Below are positions 1 through 10,357 of a stretch of DNA of 64,000 nucleotides, one piece after another. Made by a program: the position numbers and the translations under genes. The stretch comes from Ancylostoma caninum. Taxonomy: Eukaryota; Nematoda; Chromadorea; Rhabditida; Ancylostomatidae. The stretch is from NCBI GenBank assembly GCA_037903475.1, contig JBAJFG010000357.1:1-64000 (forward strand), read 5' to 3'. Each line of letters opens with the position of its first letter. The first letter of the stretch is position 1. A model generated the notes under the pieces. It saw nothing but the letters and a program-made list of their open reading frames with translations, was not told the origin of the DNA and made no database searches.

Positions 1-591
1 TAAATACAAGCGGTTTCAAAGCATTGCGGAAGCGGAAGCACTCGAGGGGAATGCGGTAAAAGACTTCGGCTGTATTTATATTTCATCGTCGCCCAGTTGT
101 CGCGTGCATGCAAACTGTTCGAAAGCGGCTCGTTCCATATGAAGGGATACGCATACTGCAGTTGTTGTGATAATTGGTGGTTATCTTCGCGGCCCGACGT
201 CGCGTATCACGCCGTGTGCTGTTTATGCTTTTTCACTAAAATAATGCAAGTGGTTGAAATCACGTTGCATCTGCTAGCAGGCACGATGCAATGATTTTGT
301 GAACGTTGTAGATTGGGCTTTGCCCACGTCTCCTACCTCCCTTCATCTGTTCCAGCTCACAACCTACCTAGATACGTTACCCGTCCTATCGCGCATGCTG
401 TGGCAGTCGGCGCAACGGTGCCACCTCGTGAGGAAGTATAAACACAGCTTTTGCTGTATGTGATTAAGCCTGCTAAGTCCCTTTATGCATCTTCGAGTCA
501 CGTTCATTATCTACCAATTAAATCGAGCGAGAACGTACTTTTTTTAGTAACTTAAAAAATAAACGTAAATTACTTTAACGCCTCAGATTTA
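1..591. other. Unassigned sequence before the first mariner
   Basis: No recognisable gene was found. Short open frames occur on both strands without a domain, splice pattern or signal peptide that I recognise. The stretch ends at the TA dinucleotide (590-591) that is the left target-site duplicate of the adjoining mariner. Confidence 0.5.
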
Positions 592-666
592 TTGGGTTGT
601 TCGGAAAGTAATTGGGATTTTTAGGGGTTTCAGAAAAAAGTTTATTTTCTCACAATGAAAAAACAT

Positions 667-1698
667 TAGTCAATGATATATTTTCCGTTTTGTTCGATTG
701 TCTTTCGCCATCTTTCTGGCAATTTCATAATTCCCCTCTCATAGAACTTCTGGTCTTTTTCGGCAAAAAAAACTGGGCTAGATGAGATTTGATATCCTGA
801 TCATCGCTAAATGTTTTCCCATTCAAATAGTTCTGCAACGATCTAAACAAATGGTAATCGGATGGCGCGAGATCAGGGCTATATGGTGGATGCAACATCA
901 ATTCCCAATCAAGCTCCAATAATTTTTGCCGAGACGCCAAAGATGTATGAGGTCTTGCATTGTCTTAGTGGAAAACTACTCCTTTGCGATTCGCTAATTC
1001 TGGCCGGTTTTTTTTGATTGCCTCATCTAATTTCATCAGTTGCTGACAGTAGTTGACATTCTGGTTTCTTGGGAGCACCTCAAAATATATTACACCTTTG
1101 TAGTCCCACCAAACTGATAGCATAACCTTTTGATGGAGATGAGCTTTGGACATCGTTTGAGCAGGTTCATCCGGTCTTGACCATGATCGTTTGCGAGTAG
1201 CATTATTGTAGACAATCCATTTTTCATCACCAGTTACTATTCGCTTCAAAAATGGGTCGTCTTCATTGCGTTTCAAGTGCAAATCACAGATACTAACTCG
1301 CTGCGTCAAGTGAATTTCCTTCAACTCATGTGGCACCCAAACATCTAGCTTTTTTACTAGTCCAAGTTTTTTGACATGCTCGTGAACTGTTCCAATGGAT
1401 GCGTTGGTCTTCTCAGCAAGCTCTCGTACGGTTACATGACGGTTGGCTTCGATTAATGCCATCAACTGATCATCATCAACGCCTACTGGCCGACCAGAAC
1501 GTTGTTCATCTTGAAGTGAAAAATTGCCGGAACGGAATTTTGCGAACCAATTGTCACATGTGCTCTGTGATAAGGCATTAACACCGTATGTTTTACATAT
1601 ATCGTGGAAAGCATCAGCAGCTCTTTTGCCACTATGGAAGTAAAAAAGCAAAATGTGCCGAAATGCTCCTTCTGACACTCCATGTTCAAATTGATCAT
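667..1698 (-). pseudogene. Mariner transposase pseudogene (D34D type)
   Basis: Encodes a cut-and-paste transposase with an N-terminal paired-type helix-turn-helix region (WFAKFRSGNFSL, RSGRP) and the DDE-type catalytic core. The first catalytic Asp is in VTGDEKW. The second is in DNARPH, and the third is 34 residues later in the SPDLAPSD block, the D34D spacing of mariners. The likely start is the ATG at 1698. Lesions visible: a frameshift near 1660 just after the start, an in-frame TAA at 965-967 directly before the second catalytic Asp, and a frameshift in a homopolymer run near 770. The frame after that run reads to a stop at 667-669, giving the usual length of about 340 residues. It is therefore inactive. 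The Helitron sits in the 5' untranslated part, not in the coding region. Confidence 0.9.
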
Positions 1699-1775
1699 AA
1701 AAATGCAAATGGAAATGAAATCTGCGCACTTTCTCCAAACAGAAACACAAATACGTCCTCCTAATATATATCGAA

Positions 1776-4091
1776 TCTATTAAACAAAGCGCCGTAAGGG
1801 GGCTAGAGCGGTTAGAGATACGGGGCGGCACTCATAGACACCGCAATCTTGAGGCGCAGACTGTGTGGCGAAATGGCCGATTTCCATGGACGCAGACACG
1901 TTCGCTTCGGGACCAGCAATTTCGTCACTGCTGGCTCTCCCGCATGCACGGGATGGTGATTTCATCACCTTCGCCGGCGGTCTCACCACATAGGAGTGAG
2001 GGAGTGTTTACGAGCTTTCAGGCTGCACAATGTACGCAGCAGGAAAACCAGCCTTTCACTGTTGCAACGCTGTGTGCACTTTCAGGAAGAAATGGACGGG
2101 TGTTAAGAGAGCTGCAGCGTCTCGGAAGCTTCGGTGAGGCTGGACCTACGCGGTCGCCTCGTCTGATGGATGCTATACTCGCATCCCCTGCTGAATTCTC
2201 GCGATTGTGTAGTCACGACATCCGTTCGTTTCGAGAAAGCTTCTGCATTAACAAAGAGTAAAAGCCTCTGAATATGAAGGCGTGTATCCAATCAACTATG
2301 TACGGATACGGGTACAGCGATGAGAAAGGGCCCGCCGTGGCCCAATGGTGCAGCGGACGCCGAAATACGGGTCCACCGATGGAGAAAGGGCCCACCGTGG
2401 CCCAGGGCTGTTGGGAACGCCAAGATACGGGTCCACCGATGGAGAAAGGGCGCGCCGTGGCCCAGTGGTGTGGGGAACGCCATGACACGGGTCCAGCGAT
2501 GGAGAAAAGGCCCGCCAGGGCCCAATGGTGCGGGGGACGCCAGGATACGGGTCCACCGATGGAGAAAAGGCCCGCCGTGGTCCATTGGTGCGGGGGAGAC
2601 CGAGATACAGGTCCACCGATGAAGAAAGGGTCCGCTGTGACCCAGTTGTGTGAAGGACGTCAGAACGGGCCCACCGATAGAGAAAGGGCCCGCCATGGTC
2701 CAGTGCTGTGGGGAACGCCATGACACGGGTCCACCGATGGAGAAAAGGCCCGCCAAGGCCCAATGGTGCGGAGGACGCCAGGATGCGGGTCCACCGATAA
2801 GGAAAGCCAGTGGTGTGGGGGACGCCAGAACACGGGTCCACCGATGGAGAAAAGGCCCCCCGTGGCCCAGTGGCGTGGGGGACGCCAGGATACGGGTCCA
2901 CCGATGGAGAAAAGGCCCGCCGTGGTCTAGTGGTGCGGGGGAGACCGAGATACAGGTCCACCGATGAAGAAAGGGCCCGCTGTGACCCAGTTGTGTGAAG
3001 GACGTCAGAACGGGTCCACCGATGGAGAAAGGGCCCGCCATGGCCCAGTGCTGTGGGGAACGCCATGACACGCGTCCAGCGATGGAGAAAAGGTCCGCCA
3101 AGGCCCAATGGTGCGGAGCACGCCAGAACACGGGTCCAGCGATGGAGAAAGGGCCCGCCATGGCCCAGTGCTGTGGGGAACGCCATGACACGGGTCCACC
3201 GATGGAGAAAAGGCCCGCTGCGGCCCAATGGTGCGGGGGACACCGAGATACAGGTCTACCGATGGAGAAAGGGCCCACTGTGACCCAGTTGTGTGAAGGA
3301 CGTCAGAACGGGCCCACCGATAGAGAAAGGGCTTGCCATGGCCCAGTGCTGTGGGGAACGCCATGACACGGGTCCAGCAATGGAGAAAAGGCCCGCCAAG
3401 GCCCAATGGTGCGGAGGACGCCAGGATGCGGGTCCACCGATAAAGAAAGCCAGTGGTGTGGGGGACGCCAGAACACGGGTCCACCGATGGAGAAAAGGCC
3501 CCCGTGGCCCAGTGGTGTGGGGGACGCCAGGATACGGGTCCACCGATGGAGAAAGGGCCCGCCGTGGCCCAGTGGTGTGGGGGACGCCAGGATACGGGTC
3601 CACCGATGGAGGAAGGACCCGTCGTAGCAGAATGGTGTGGAGAACGTCATACGGGTTCACTTAAGTCCAATAGTGTTGAGAATGCCAGGATGCGAACCCG
3701 CCCCTAGAGAACGGATCCGGCTTGCCATAACTGTGAGGAAGGCGCCAGAATACGGGCGCTCTGAGGGCCCGCTGCGGCAAAGTAGTCTGGAAAACACTTG
3801 GATACGATTTCGCCTTGTCCAATAGTGTGGGGAACGGCAGGATACAGTTCTGCCGATGGAGAACGCGTCTGCGTTAGCCCGGTAGTGAGCAATACGCACG
3901 AATACGCCATACAATGGAGAACGAACTTCTCATGTTCATACTCAACTCATAAGAAGGACTTCATATTTGGGCCCATTGGAAGATTGGTTCTGCTTTTTAT
4001 CAATTTTCTAGAGATTTGGCAAGTGTGAACGTTTGCACATGTCCCAAGTGGCTGCCCCACCCCACTTTCTAGCGTCCCGAAGGGGCGCTAG
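1776..4091 (+). mobile_element. Non-autonomous Helitron, family A copy 1
   Basis: Rolling-circle transposon of 2,316 bp. It begins with TC (TCTATTAAACAAAGCGCCGT) directly after host A1775 and ends with CTAG directly before host T4092, the A/T insertion rule of Helitrons, with no target-site duplication. The 3' end is a hairpin at 4069-4091, CTAGCGTCCC and GGGGCGCTAG around a GAA loop. A second copy at 19404-21842 has the same two ends. The first 540 bp are unique sequence, followed by a 60-bp tandem array and a 3' region shared with copy 2. No Rep or helicase domain is present, so it depends on an autonomous partner elsewhere. Confidence 0.88.
2316..3660 (+). repeat. 60-bp tandem array inside Helitron A1
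   Basis: About 22 copies of a GC-rich 60-bp unit recognisable by GGGTCCACCGATGGAGAAA followed by a GGGCCCGCC block and GTGGGGAACGCC. Unit starts at 2368, 2428 and so on show the exact period. Some units are shortened (near 2800 and 3440). A higher-order pattern exists: the variant with GACCCAGTTGTGTGAAGGAC recurs near 2638, 2984 and 3281. Because 60 is divisible by three, long ORFs appear in several frames on both strands. They are not considered genes. Confidence 0.93.
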
Positions 4092-4183
4092 TGAAAACAA
4101 ATAATAACAGCAAAAACCTTCCAATGCTAGCGTTTGAAAAAATTGTTTTCGAAAAGCCCAATTACTTTCCTAACAACCCAATA

Positions 4184-5670
4184 TTTCAGAAAACGTGCTG
4201 CAGGCTTAGGAAAAGCTCATACCAGGAAGTCTGAGTACCATCCCTTACCTAAAATATTGGTTATTTTTTGTTATTTGAGAATTCTCGGTGGTGCTACCAC
4301 CCTAGTTCCGGAGTGATTCAAATAAGATGATTTTTCCTGAAGCTGATGATGATTTTGCATCGTAAATGTCACAAGTGGCCGCATTTTTCTACGTGACCCT
4401 GCCGTACACTATATTCACCTTCAAATTTCCAAACTTAGGCGCAGAATGTGGATCGTGCGCATAGCGTCAATTGACCCGTATTTTCTTGACATGGGTTGAT
4501 TTTCTGTATAATTTTATAATAAGATTGAAGTTCATTTATTGCTTCGCTGAACATTGCTATTCCAATGATCGCTTCACGATCCATACTTTCTCGAAGTGAT
4601 ATAGTGCATTACAACTAAAGCAAAAGTCTAATGTCTTTTTGTGACGCGAACACCGAAAAATATTCCCGAGTAAAAAACATGGACCTTTATTTCAATGCAA
4701 GTGAGCAGAAAAAAAACGCCATATACGGCCAGTCGCTGCCAAAAAGATTAATCAGCGTCATTTCGACAAGAGGATTTTTTGCTACAACTCACTTCTGGAT
4801 TGAGCTGTACAGATGAAATTTGGATATGTGCTGAAGCTTTACGGGTGTTTTCTGCCAGCAGCCCATCTGGACAGGAACTCAATGTTGGTGCATTTATTAA
4901 GCCTAAATATCAATTTTCTCGGCTCCCTTTGATTCCGTCTAATATCTTCACTGACGCATTCCGAGAAATATGAAGAGTGGGTATAGATCCGGCAAATAAA
5001 TGGCTATTTTCCCCACCATATGTCATTGCTGCACTTTCCTTTGCTGCTCAAATGCATGGACTGAAATAATTGATCAAATATAACAAAAATCCGTTTTATC
5101 ATATCTAAAGAATATTGACCGCGTTACAGTTCCGATCACAATGTCAGAATAGTTGTTAGCAGTGGACATCAAAAGAAAATCCTCCGTTCGGATCGATTGC
5201 CTCTTGTTCGAGATTTTGGGAAGCTCTTTTTTTCTCATTTCTTGGTAATCCCACTTCTTCATGTAAAGAGAAGAGCTACAGAACACGACTATTACAGCAA
5301 ATTACCCACTCAAGCCACGATTTAGAATAACTCCTCTGCGAATTGAAATGAGCCGATACAAACGAGGAACCATCATATTAGTGAAAGTGGTGAATTTGGA
5401 CTTGGAGCGCGATAGTTCTGTTTGAAAGCAATTTGTATCAATGTTATGCAGCGCAATGAAAGAGTACTTCGATCCTCATCGTATCCTAAAATTTCGGCCA
5501 AATAGCTCAATCCCAAGTTAAGTTATAATGAAAAGATCCGTCTTCAATATGTCACTGGTCATATCTTTTTGACCGCAACTGTTTCTGTGCTAGCCAGGCA
5601 CGTTCTTCCTCCAGGAATCGGACATATACCATAAAGGACACAGATAATTTGATTATTTGTGTTGTTTTAG
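4184..5670. other. Unassigned sequence between mariner 1 and receptor exons
   Basis: No gene recognised. If the receptor gene that ends at 6099 is complete, its earlier exons should lie here or further upstream. I could not find membrane-spanning exons with consistent splice sites in this interval. The nearest candidate is a hydrophobic open stretch around 5565-5640, too weak to annotate. Confidence 0.4.
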
Positions 5671-6099
5671 CGAAAATCTTCATGCACAAGAATAAGAATG
5701 CTTGCTATCGCAATAAACATCGCAAGACAATGCGTACGATATCCGTGCTGATTGTGGTCTACATATGTACATGGGTAATGTCGATCGCTCTTACAAATGT
5801 TGTAATCGACTTTATCGACAATGGAATGTGGAAGAGATGGATGCGAATGCTGGCGGTAAGTAATTGATACCAGTGACAATCCACTTCCAAAAAATGCTCA
5901 TTGTTTTCAGAATATTCTGCAAATGTTGTGTTTCGTACAAACGTTCTACGTTTGCTACCAACGGAGCTCCGAATACCGTAATATTTTCAGACGAATATTC
6001 AAGTCCTTTAAAATTTCTGAAGAGGTCAAAAGCCAGCTGAAGCGTGCATGTGCTAAGGAACAGATTCATGTGAAATGTGTTTCATTAGTGGCGGCTTAA
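5671..6099 (+). CDS. C-terminal exons of a nematode serpentine (GPCR) chemoreceptor
   Basis: Two exons, 5671-5855 and 5911-6099, joined across a 55-bp intron with a GTAAGT donor and TTTTCAG acceptor. The upstream exon follows a TTTTAG acceptor at 5665-5670. The spliced reading encodes a basic cytoplasmic loop (HKNKNACYRNKHRKTMR), a hydrophobic helix (ISVLIVVYICTWVMSIAL), a second helix ending FVQTFYVCYQRSSEYRNIF, and a short basic tail to a TAA at 6097-6099. This is the arrangement of transmembrane helices 6 and 7 and the tail of worm chemoreceptors; the YxRSSEYRxxF junction is typical of the srsx/srv-like families. An AATAAA follows at 6171. No start or helices 1-5 were found, so it is either the end of a longer-intron gene or a truncated copy. 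The family call is moderate. Confidence 0.6.
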
Positions 6100-6170
6100 C
6101 GTTCCGATAAACAGTCGAGGTGTCTTTCTGCTTCAGTGCTCATGTGCAACTATTTCCAAATATCGTTTAC

Positions 6171-6176
6171 AATAAA
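6171..6176 (+). promoter_or_regulatory. Polyadenylation signal AATAAA
   Basis: AATAAA lies 72 bp after the stop codon of the receptor exons, a normal distance for a nematode 3' untranslated region. Confidence 0.45.
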
Positions 6177-6430
6177 GGATTGCTCAGTATAAGCTTTTTG
6201 TGAGAGATTTAAGAACATCTCCTCCCATTCCTTCGTGTAGCACATAAAGCATGAGGAGGTGTGCTCAGAACTATAAGGTACATGAAGGAAGCTCTAGTGA
6301 ATCTGATGCGTCCAGTCGGAACATCTCGCGAAGCACTCACTTGGGATTTGTCTTGAATCCCGATAAAGGGCGAGACTTTCGGTGTTTCGTGCCAATAGAC
6401 GCGAAAATCCTAAAGAACGTGTATAAGGAT

Positions 6431-6720
6431 AAAGGATAAAGGATAAAGTGGTCGGCGTTAATCAATCCCGTCACGAGGGATGCGCCACGCATTCGACTTC
6501 ATCTGAGCATCGTAGAGGCGTTGAATGCGTATGTGCCCTGTACAATGATGTTGCGGGGGGCACCCGATGTACCAAGTCAGTGCTTCATCCTCCCAGATTC
6601 CTCTGGTACCAATTTACCGACCCCGGAGGGATGGAAGGCTTGGTTGGCCTCGGGCGGGATCGAACCATCGATCGTGTGCGTGCGCAGCGAGCCTCTTACC
6701 ACTGCGCCACACGCGCCCTT
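6431..6720 (-). mobile_element. tRNA-derived SINE
   Basis: Short interspersed element of 290 bp on the minus strand. The 5' head carries RNA polymerase III promoter boxes: A box TGGCGCAGTGGTAAGAGG at 6692-6709 and B box GGTTCGATCCCG at 6655-6666. The element ends in a short tandem tail, (TTTATCC)n on the minus strand, at 6431-6447. Identical flanking direct repeats GTATAAGGAT at 6421-6430 and 6721-6730 are target-site duplicates from target-primed reverse transcription. The tRNA-like part does not fold into a full acceptor stem, so it is not a functional tRNA gene. Confidence 0.85.
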
Positions 6721-6730
6721 GTATAAGGAT

Positions 6731-6765
6731 GTATACTATACTATATACTATACTATACTGTATAT
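6731..6765. repeat. TATAC-type microsatellite
   Basis: Short run of ACTAT/ATACT units just downstream of the SINE target-site duplicate. Confidence 0.7.
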
Positions 6766-7715
6766 TGAAGAATTAGCTGCCTCCATGTACATCACAAAAC
6801 GGCGCCTGCGTCCTACAATAGAACGGAGCTACTGCTCATTAAATCGACAACCACCTAGGATTAGGGCTTTGCCAACTTGCCTGACCTCACATTCAATCGA
6901 GCAGTTCTATGCAATCGCTCGTTGTTCTGCCTTGAGTACATATAATTGGTGATGAGATGTCATTAGAGAAAAGGCCCAAATACACGGCTTCGATCTACTT
7001 AGGGGATATAATTAACTCCAACATGATGAAAAGGAAAACTGAGCTACAAGAAGAAGCTACAAGGTTTCGAGAACGAACTTCGGCGACATTGGTTGAAAGG
7101 TGTTGATTGCTTTTCAAACGTTCTCAGATCCAGTAATGTTCACGTGTTTTTTTAGCATAATGTATCGAGAGAGCAATATTCCTCCGCATTCGGTAGGCTG
7201 ATCATGTCACGTGACTCTTCACAGAGGGCTCCGCACCGAAGAAAGGAAACGGGTTTGAGATTACCATCACAAACTGCATATGACAGTATATGTTTCGTTA
7301 CAGTTGTCGGACCCCCTAGTATTCGCCAATGGTTAGCAGGCATGAAAGAACCCCTGTTTTCTCCTCTAATTCATGGCTTTCCGTTAAATGTTTTGTTTTC
7401 TTCTTGCCAAGGGCTGGGATTCATGAAACAACCCCCAAACAAACTCTTTTGTTCAATCATGGTGGGCGTGTTTAGTCATGGTTGGCGTGATTTGTTATCG
7501 TAGAGCCTACGTAGTGCTAGAAGACGCAGGAAGCGAAAATATGTTTGCCTGACTGGTTTCGTCTGGTTATGCATCCATGTATCTCCGCCCAGACAAAACA
7601 TGAAACTTTAGTAGAACTCGTGATATTTAATATACCTCGTCACTCTAAGGAAGTAATGGACTAGCGCGTTAATGCGTAACAGCCATTTTTCCGTAACGTA
7701 ACGTAACGTAACGGA
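6766..7715. other. Unassigned sequence; small repeats
   Basis: No gene recognised. At about 7411-7430 there is one copy of the terminal sequence (GGGCTGGGATTCATGAAAC) of the MITE found complete at 37672-37823, without a partner that I could define. A (CGTAA)4 microsatellite lies at about 7691-7712. Confidence 0.45.
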
Positions 7716-7818
7716 TCCTCTTATATGAATCATGGTTATACAACAAAATTTCTAGAGCGCAGACACATGGGAGGACCAGCACGTGATCGCATGCGCTCGC
7801 TGCGAGGCTCAATTAAAT
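7716..7818 (+). mobile_element. 5' end fragment of a family-B Helitron
   Basis: About 103 bp matching the first bases of the family-B Helitrons at 35744 and 46666 (minus). It starts TCCTCTTATATGAATCATGG directly after A7715, as expected for a Helitron 5' terminus. The match stops where the mariner at 7821 begins and does not resume after it. Confidence 0.72.
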
Positions 7819-7820
7819 TA

Positions 7821-9086
7821 GGCTGTCCCATAAATAATGGCCGTTTTGGAGGTGCGCATTCCAAGGTGCGTTACTTAGCTCAAATTTGAGATTTTCCCTT
7901 GGAATAAAAAGAATTATCGTCAGGATTTCCTGCACATTTCACAATAGAGTGAAACCTATGTAAGGAAAAAAGCCTAAATCACAGGAGTCAACGAAGTGCG
8001 AAAGGACAATTTTCACTACACATTGATTGGCATGAATTTTCTAGCCGAAAAGTGGATCCACCGCAAGCTCGAAAAGATACCCTATTAGGCAAAGGTCTGG
8101 CCAACACAATATTACAAGGAGAGAACCAACGCCTCACTCAGTGAAATTTTTCTTCATAGGATGTGAACCTGTGTGGATTTGCCTGCCCCGCCAGTGGACA
8201 TGGACTTCTTCGGATTACCAAAACTGAGGCCTTTTCAACCGAATCTCGAAGCAATGTCCAAAATGGCAGCAGGCGAGGCACTTAGTAAATTCCGCTCGTA
8301 GCCTGGTCTAGCTACTGTTGAACACCTTGAGCAGTATTTCATCTATCAGAAAAAATCACCTTTTCCTGAGATGTCGAGGTTTGTTAAATTTATCCAGATC
8401 TCCCTCAGCGATACGAACAGAATAAAATTCCATTTTAATAAGCAATGTCTACCCTACACTAAAAGTGGCCCACTTTTCCGAAAAATTTCGCAACAGTGTT
8501 TATTAGAGAGATTAAAGTAAATGGTGTCGCAGGTGAAGCACTGGCCGGCAATGCTTCTGTTCAAAATCCACTTTGCCCATTTTTTGCCATGTTTGGCTAC
8601 CAAGAAGGCAGGGCGACCAGTGATTTAGTTGCGTCCAACCTAGCTGCTAACATTTTTACAGACTGTTTCAGAATTCTCATCTCGCCGCCAGAACTATGCT
8701 TTCATGTCTGAGAGGTTTCATGACCATCATCTGGTCAAGTTTGAGAACTCGTATCGTTCTGGAAGTGTTTCTCTGGTCATAGCTTCTGAGACAACACGAC
8801 TATCTGGCCAAATGCAAAGCTAATACCAAACCTGGTTTTTGTCCTTACTGAGCGAAAAAATAGTCTAAAAATTGGGAGAGCACAAAAACCATGTTTTGCC
8901 TCATCGTACAATTTCGTCTGCAGGAACCATAGAAAGGATAACTGAGGAAGCCTTTTTCGGGTACGGATAGAGCAGGTCTTGCTCTTCATAAAGATCCAAA
9001 GCTTGTCTATCCAGCTTCTGTACTAACGGATTTATGAACTTCCAAAAATTCATCACTAGATTGCGGCCATTTATTATGGGACAACC
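7821..9086. mobile_element. Mariner 2, degraded
   Basis: 1,266-bp element with inverted termini GGCTGTCCCATAAATAATGG (from 7821) and a close reverse complement ending at 9086, flanked by TA at 7819-7820 and 9087-9088. Length and TA target agree with Tc1/mariner elements. No transposase motif survives in any frame that I could read, so strand and subfamily are undetermined. Confidence 0.72.
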
Positions 9087-9088
9087 TA

Positions 9089-9745
9089 ATATATCACTGC
9101 TCCTATCAATTACATCAGCTCTAGCACGTCCAGTGGCTCAGAGATCTAGATCAACAGAAGATCAAAATTTGTTGCGCAGATTCTGACAGCCGGAAGGCTC
9201 AACCCGCCGATAATCAAAACACTCTCCCAAGTCATTCGCTCTCCTACGGCTCACGGAAGACACACGTCTTTCGTCCTATTCCTCATCATTCCGAAACCAT
9301 CACCCTGCTTCCGTCTTGCGGTGTCACTAGTACCCCCAGGACGTAAAACCCTTGAACGTTCGCCACTAAAGCGACCGCTTCCAAACACCCTGCTGAGGGC
9401 CACTAGTGCACCGCAGCGGTTTTTTGCTGAACTTGCGGCTCTTTCCTTTTTTTGTGCTCCGTCACACCATCGATTACCTACACTTGTGGGAAGAGGTGCG
9501 ACAGGGTCTCTTGCAGGGTGTTTTTCCGGGAGTAAAGATCGGTGCAATTGCGGACCCACGTGCGAATTGCTGGAACCTCCGCTCTCACGTGGTCTTTCGA
9601 CTGAGAATTTGATCTATTGGAATGGATCAGATCGCGCGCGATGTTCACTCCCGGAAAAACACACTGTATTGACGACATACCATGAGCGTCACTATTGCCA
9701 TTTCCTGTGACGGTAAATTCATGGCTAATTTCTCCTTTTCCGGAT
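9089..9745. other. Possible 5' region of the DIRS-like element
   Basis: No gene identified. An inverted pair, GTGTTTTTCCGGGAGT at about 9518 and its complement at about 9645, lies before the gag-like ORF. It may belong to the leader of the retroelement that follows, but the left boundary of that element could not be fixed. Confidence 0.35.
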
Positions 9746-10357
9746 ATGCCGTCGTCCCTCAGTGGTGACGAGTTGGCACGACTCGAGCGAGAGCTCCTCG
9801 GCAATCAGAACAAACACGACAAGCCAGGAGACGAGGAAACACCAAGCAAGCCGTCCGAATCTCAAAAGAGGTGTTGTCGGGAACCAACGTCTTTGGGCTC
9901 GTCCTCGGACTCCAGCTCCGAATCAGCGACGTCATCGGATTACTCTAGTAAATCCGAGGTAGAGGACGACATAAAAAGACGCGGCGCAGAGGAGCGAGAA
10001 AAAAAGTTTTTCCCACTCTCCCCGCCGGAGGAAAATCCCCGTATACCGAAAAGGATTGACTTTGCCGGAGCGGTCAAAGTCGCACCAGAGGTCGCTAGAA
10101 TTGAGTTCAAGAAGCTACGCACTCGTGTAGACGCTAGAATCGAGTTCAAGAAGCTACGCACTCGTGTAGACATCGACTCAAAATTTCTCGAACACTCTAA
10201 CAAGTGTGCGGCGGGAATATATGCAGCCAAGGAAAATACGTTGGGTTTCTTTGACCGCCTCCTGCTGGTTTCTTCCGGCCTTGCTGCCCCTCCCGTCCTC
10301 GATGAGGGCTTGCCGAAGAAGTCCTTCAGGGAAGAGGTCTCTTTTCAATTACCTTGA
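9746..10357 (+). CDS. Gag-like ORF of the DIRS/PAT-like element
   Basis: Open frame from the ATG at 9746 to a TGA at 10355-10357, about 203 residues. The N-terminal half is acidic and Ser-rich (SSSDSSSESATSSDYSS), the rest charged with a Lys/Arg-rich centre. A perfect 13-residue tandem duplication, ARIEFKKLRTRVD twice, is encoded at about 10096-10173 by a 39-bp repeat. I do not recognise a domain. Its role as the first ORF of a retroelement is inferred from position before the RT. A following open frame at about 10380-10569 (ADLYIEQAIEVLVFGVEA) may be its continuation after a frame change or small intron. Confidence 0.42.
   Translation: MPSSLSGDELARLERELLGNQNKHDKPGDEETPSKPSESQKRCCREPTSLGSSSDSSSESATSSDYSSKSEVEDDIKRRGAEEREKKFFPLSPPEENPRIPKRIDFAGAVKVAPEVARIEFKKLRTRVDARIEFKKLRTRVDIDSKFLEHSNKCAAGIYAAKENTLGFFDRLLLVSSGLAAPPVLDEGLPKKSFREEVSFQLP

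Larger units (their letters stand above)
592..4181 (-). mobile_element. Mariner 1, split in two by a Helitron
   Basis: Tc1/mariner-superfamily DNA transposon of 1,274 bp in two parts, 592-1775 and 4092-4181. The left terminal inverted repeat begins TTGGGTTGTTCGGAAAGTAA at 592. Its reverse complement, with one mismatch, ends at 4181. TA duplicates flank both ends (590-591 and 4182-4183). The transposase pseudogene lies on the minus strand. The interruption is exactly the Helitron 1776-4091, so the right terminus, 2.3 kb away, belongs to this copy. The protein resembles the cecropia/Hsmar1 branch of mariners; that placement is from memory of the family, not a search. Confidence 0.93.

Noticed and set aside
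2316..3660. Regularly spaced repeats considered as a CRISPR array
   Set aside because: Units are contiguous with no unique spacers, and the DNA is eukaryotic.
2292..3664. Long overlapping ORFs on both strands (up to 328 codons)
   Set aside because: They follow a 60-bp tandem repeat; the period is divisible by three, so any stop-free unit gives long frames. No leader, splice or domain support.
6655..6709. Functional tRNA gene
   Set aside because: A and B boxes are present but there is no acceptor-stem pairing, and the element has a SINE tail and target duplicates.
6521..6952. 143-codon ORF on the plus strand
   Set aside because: Runs antisense through the SINE and out into a TATAC microsatellite.
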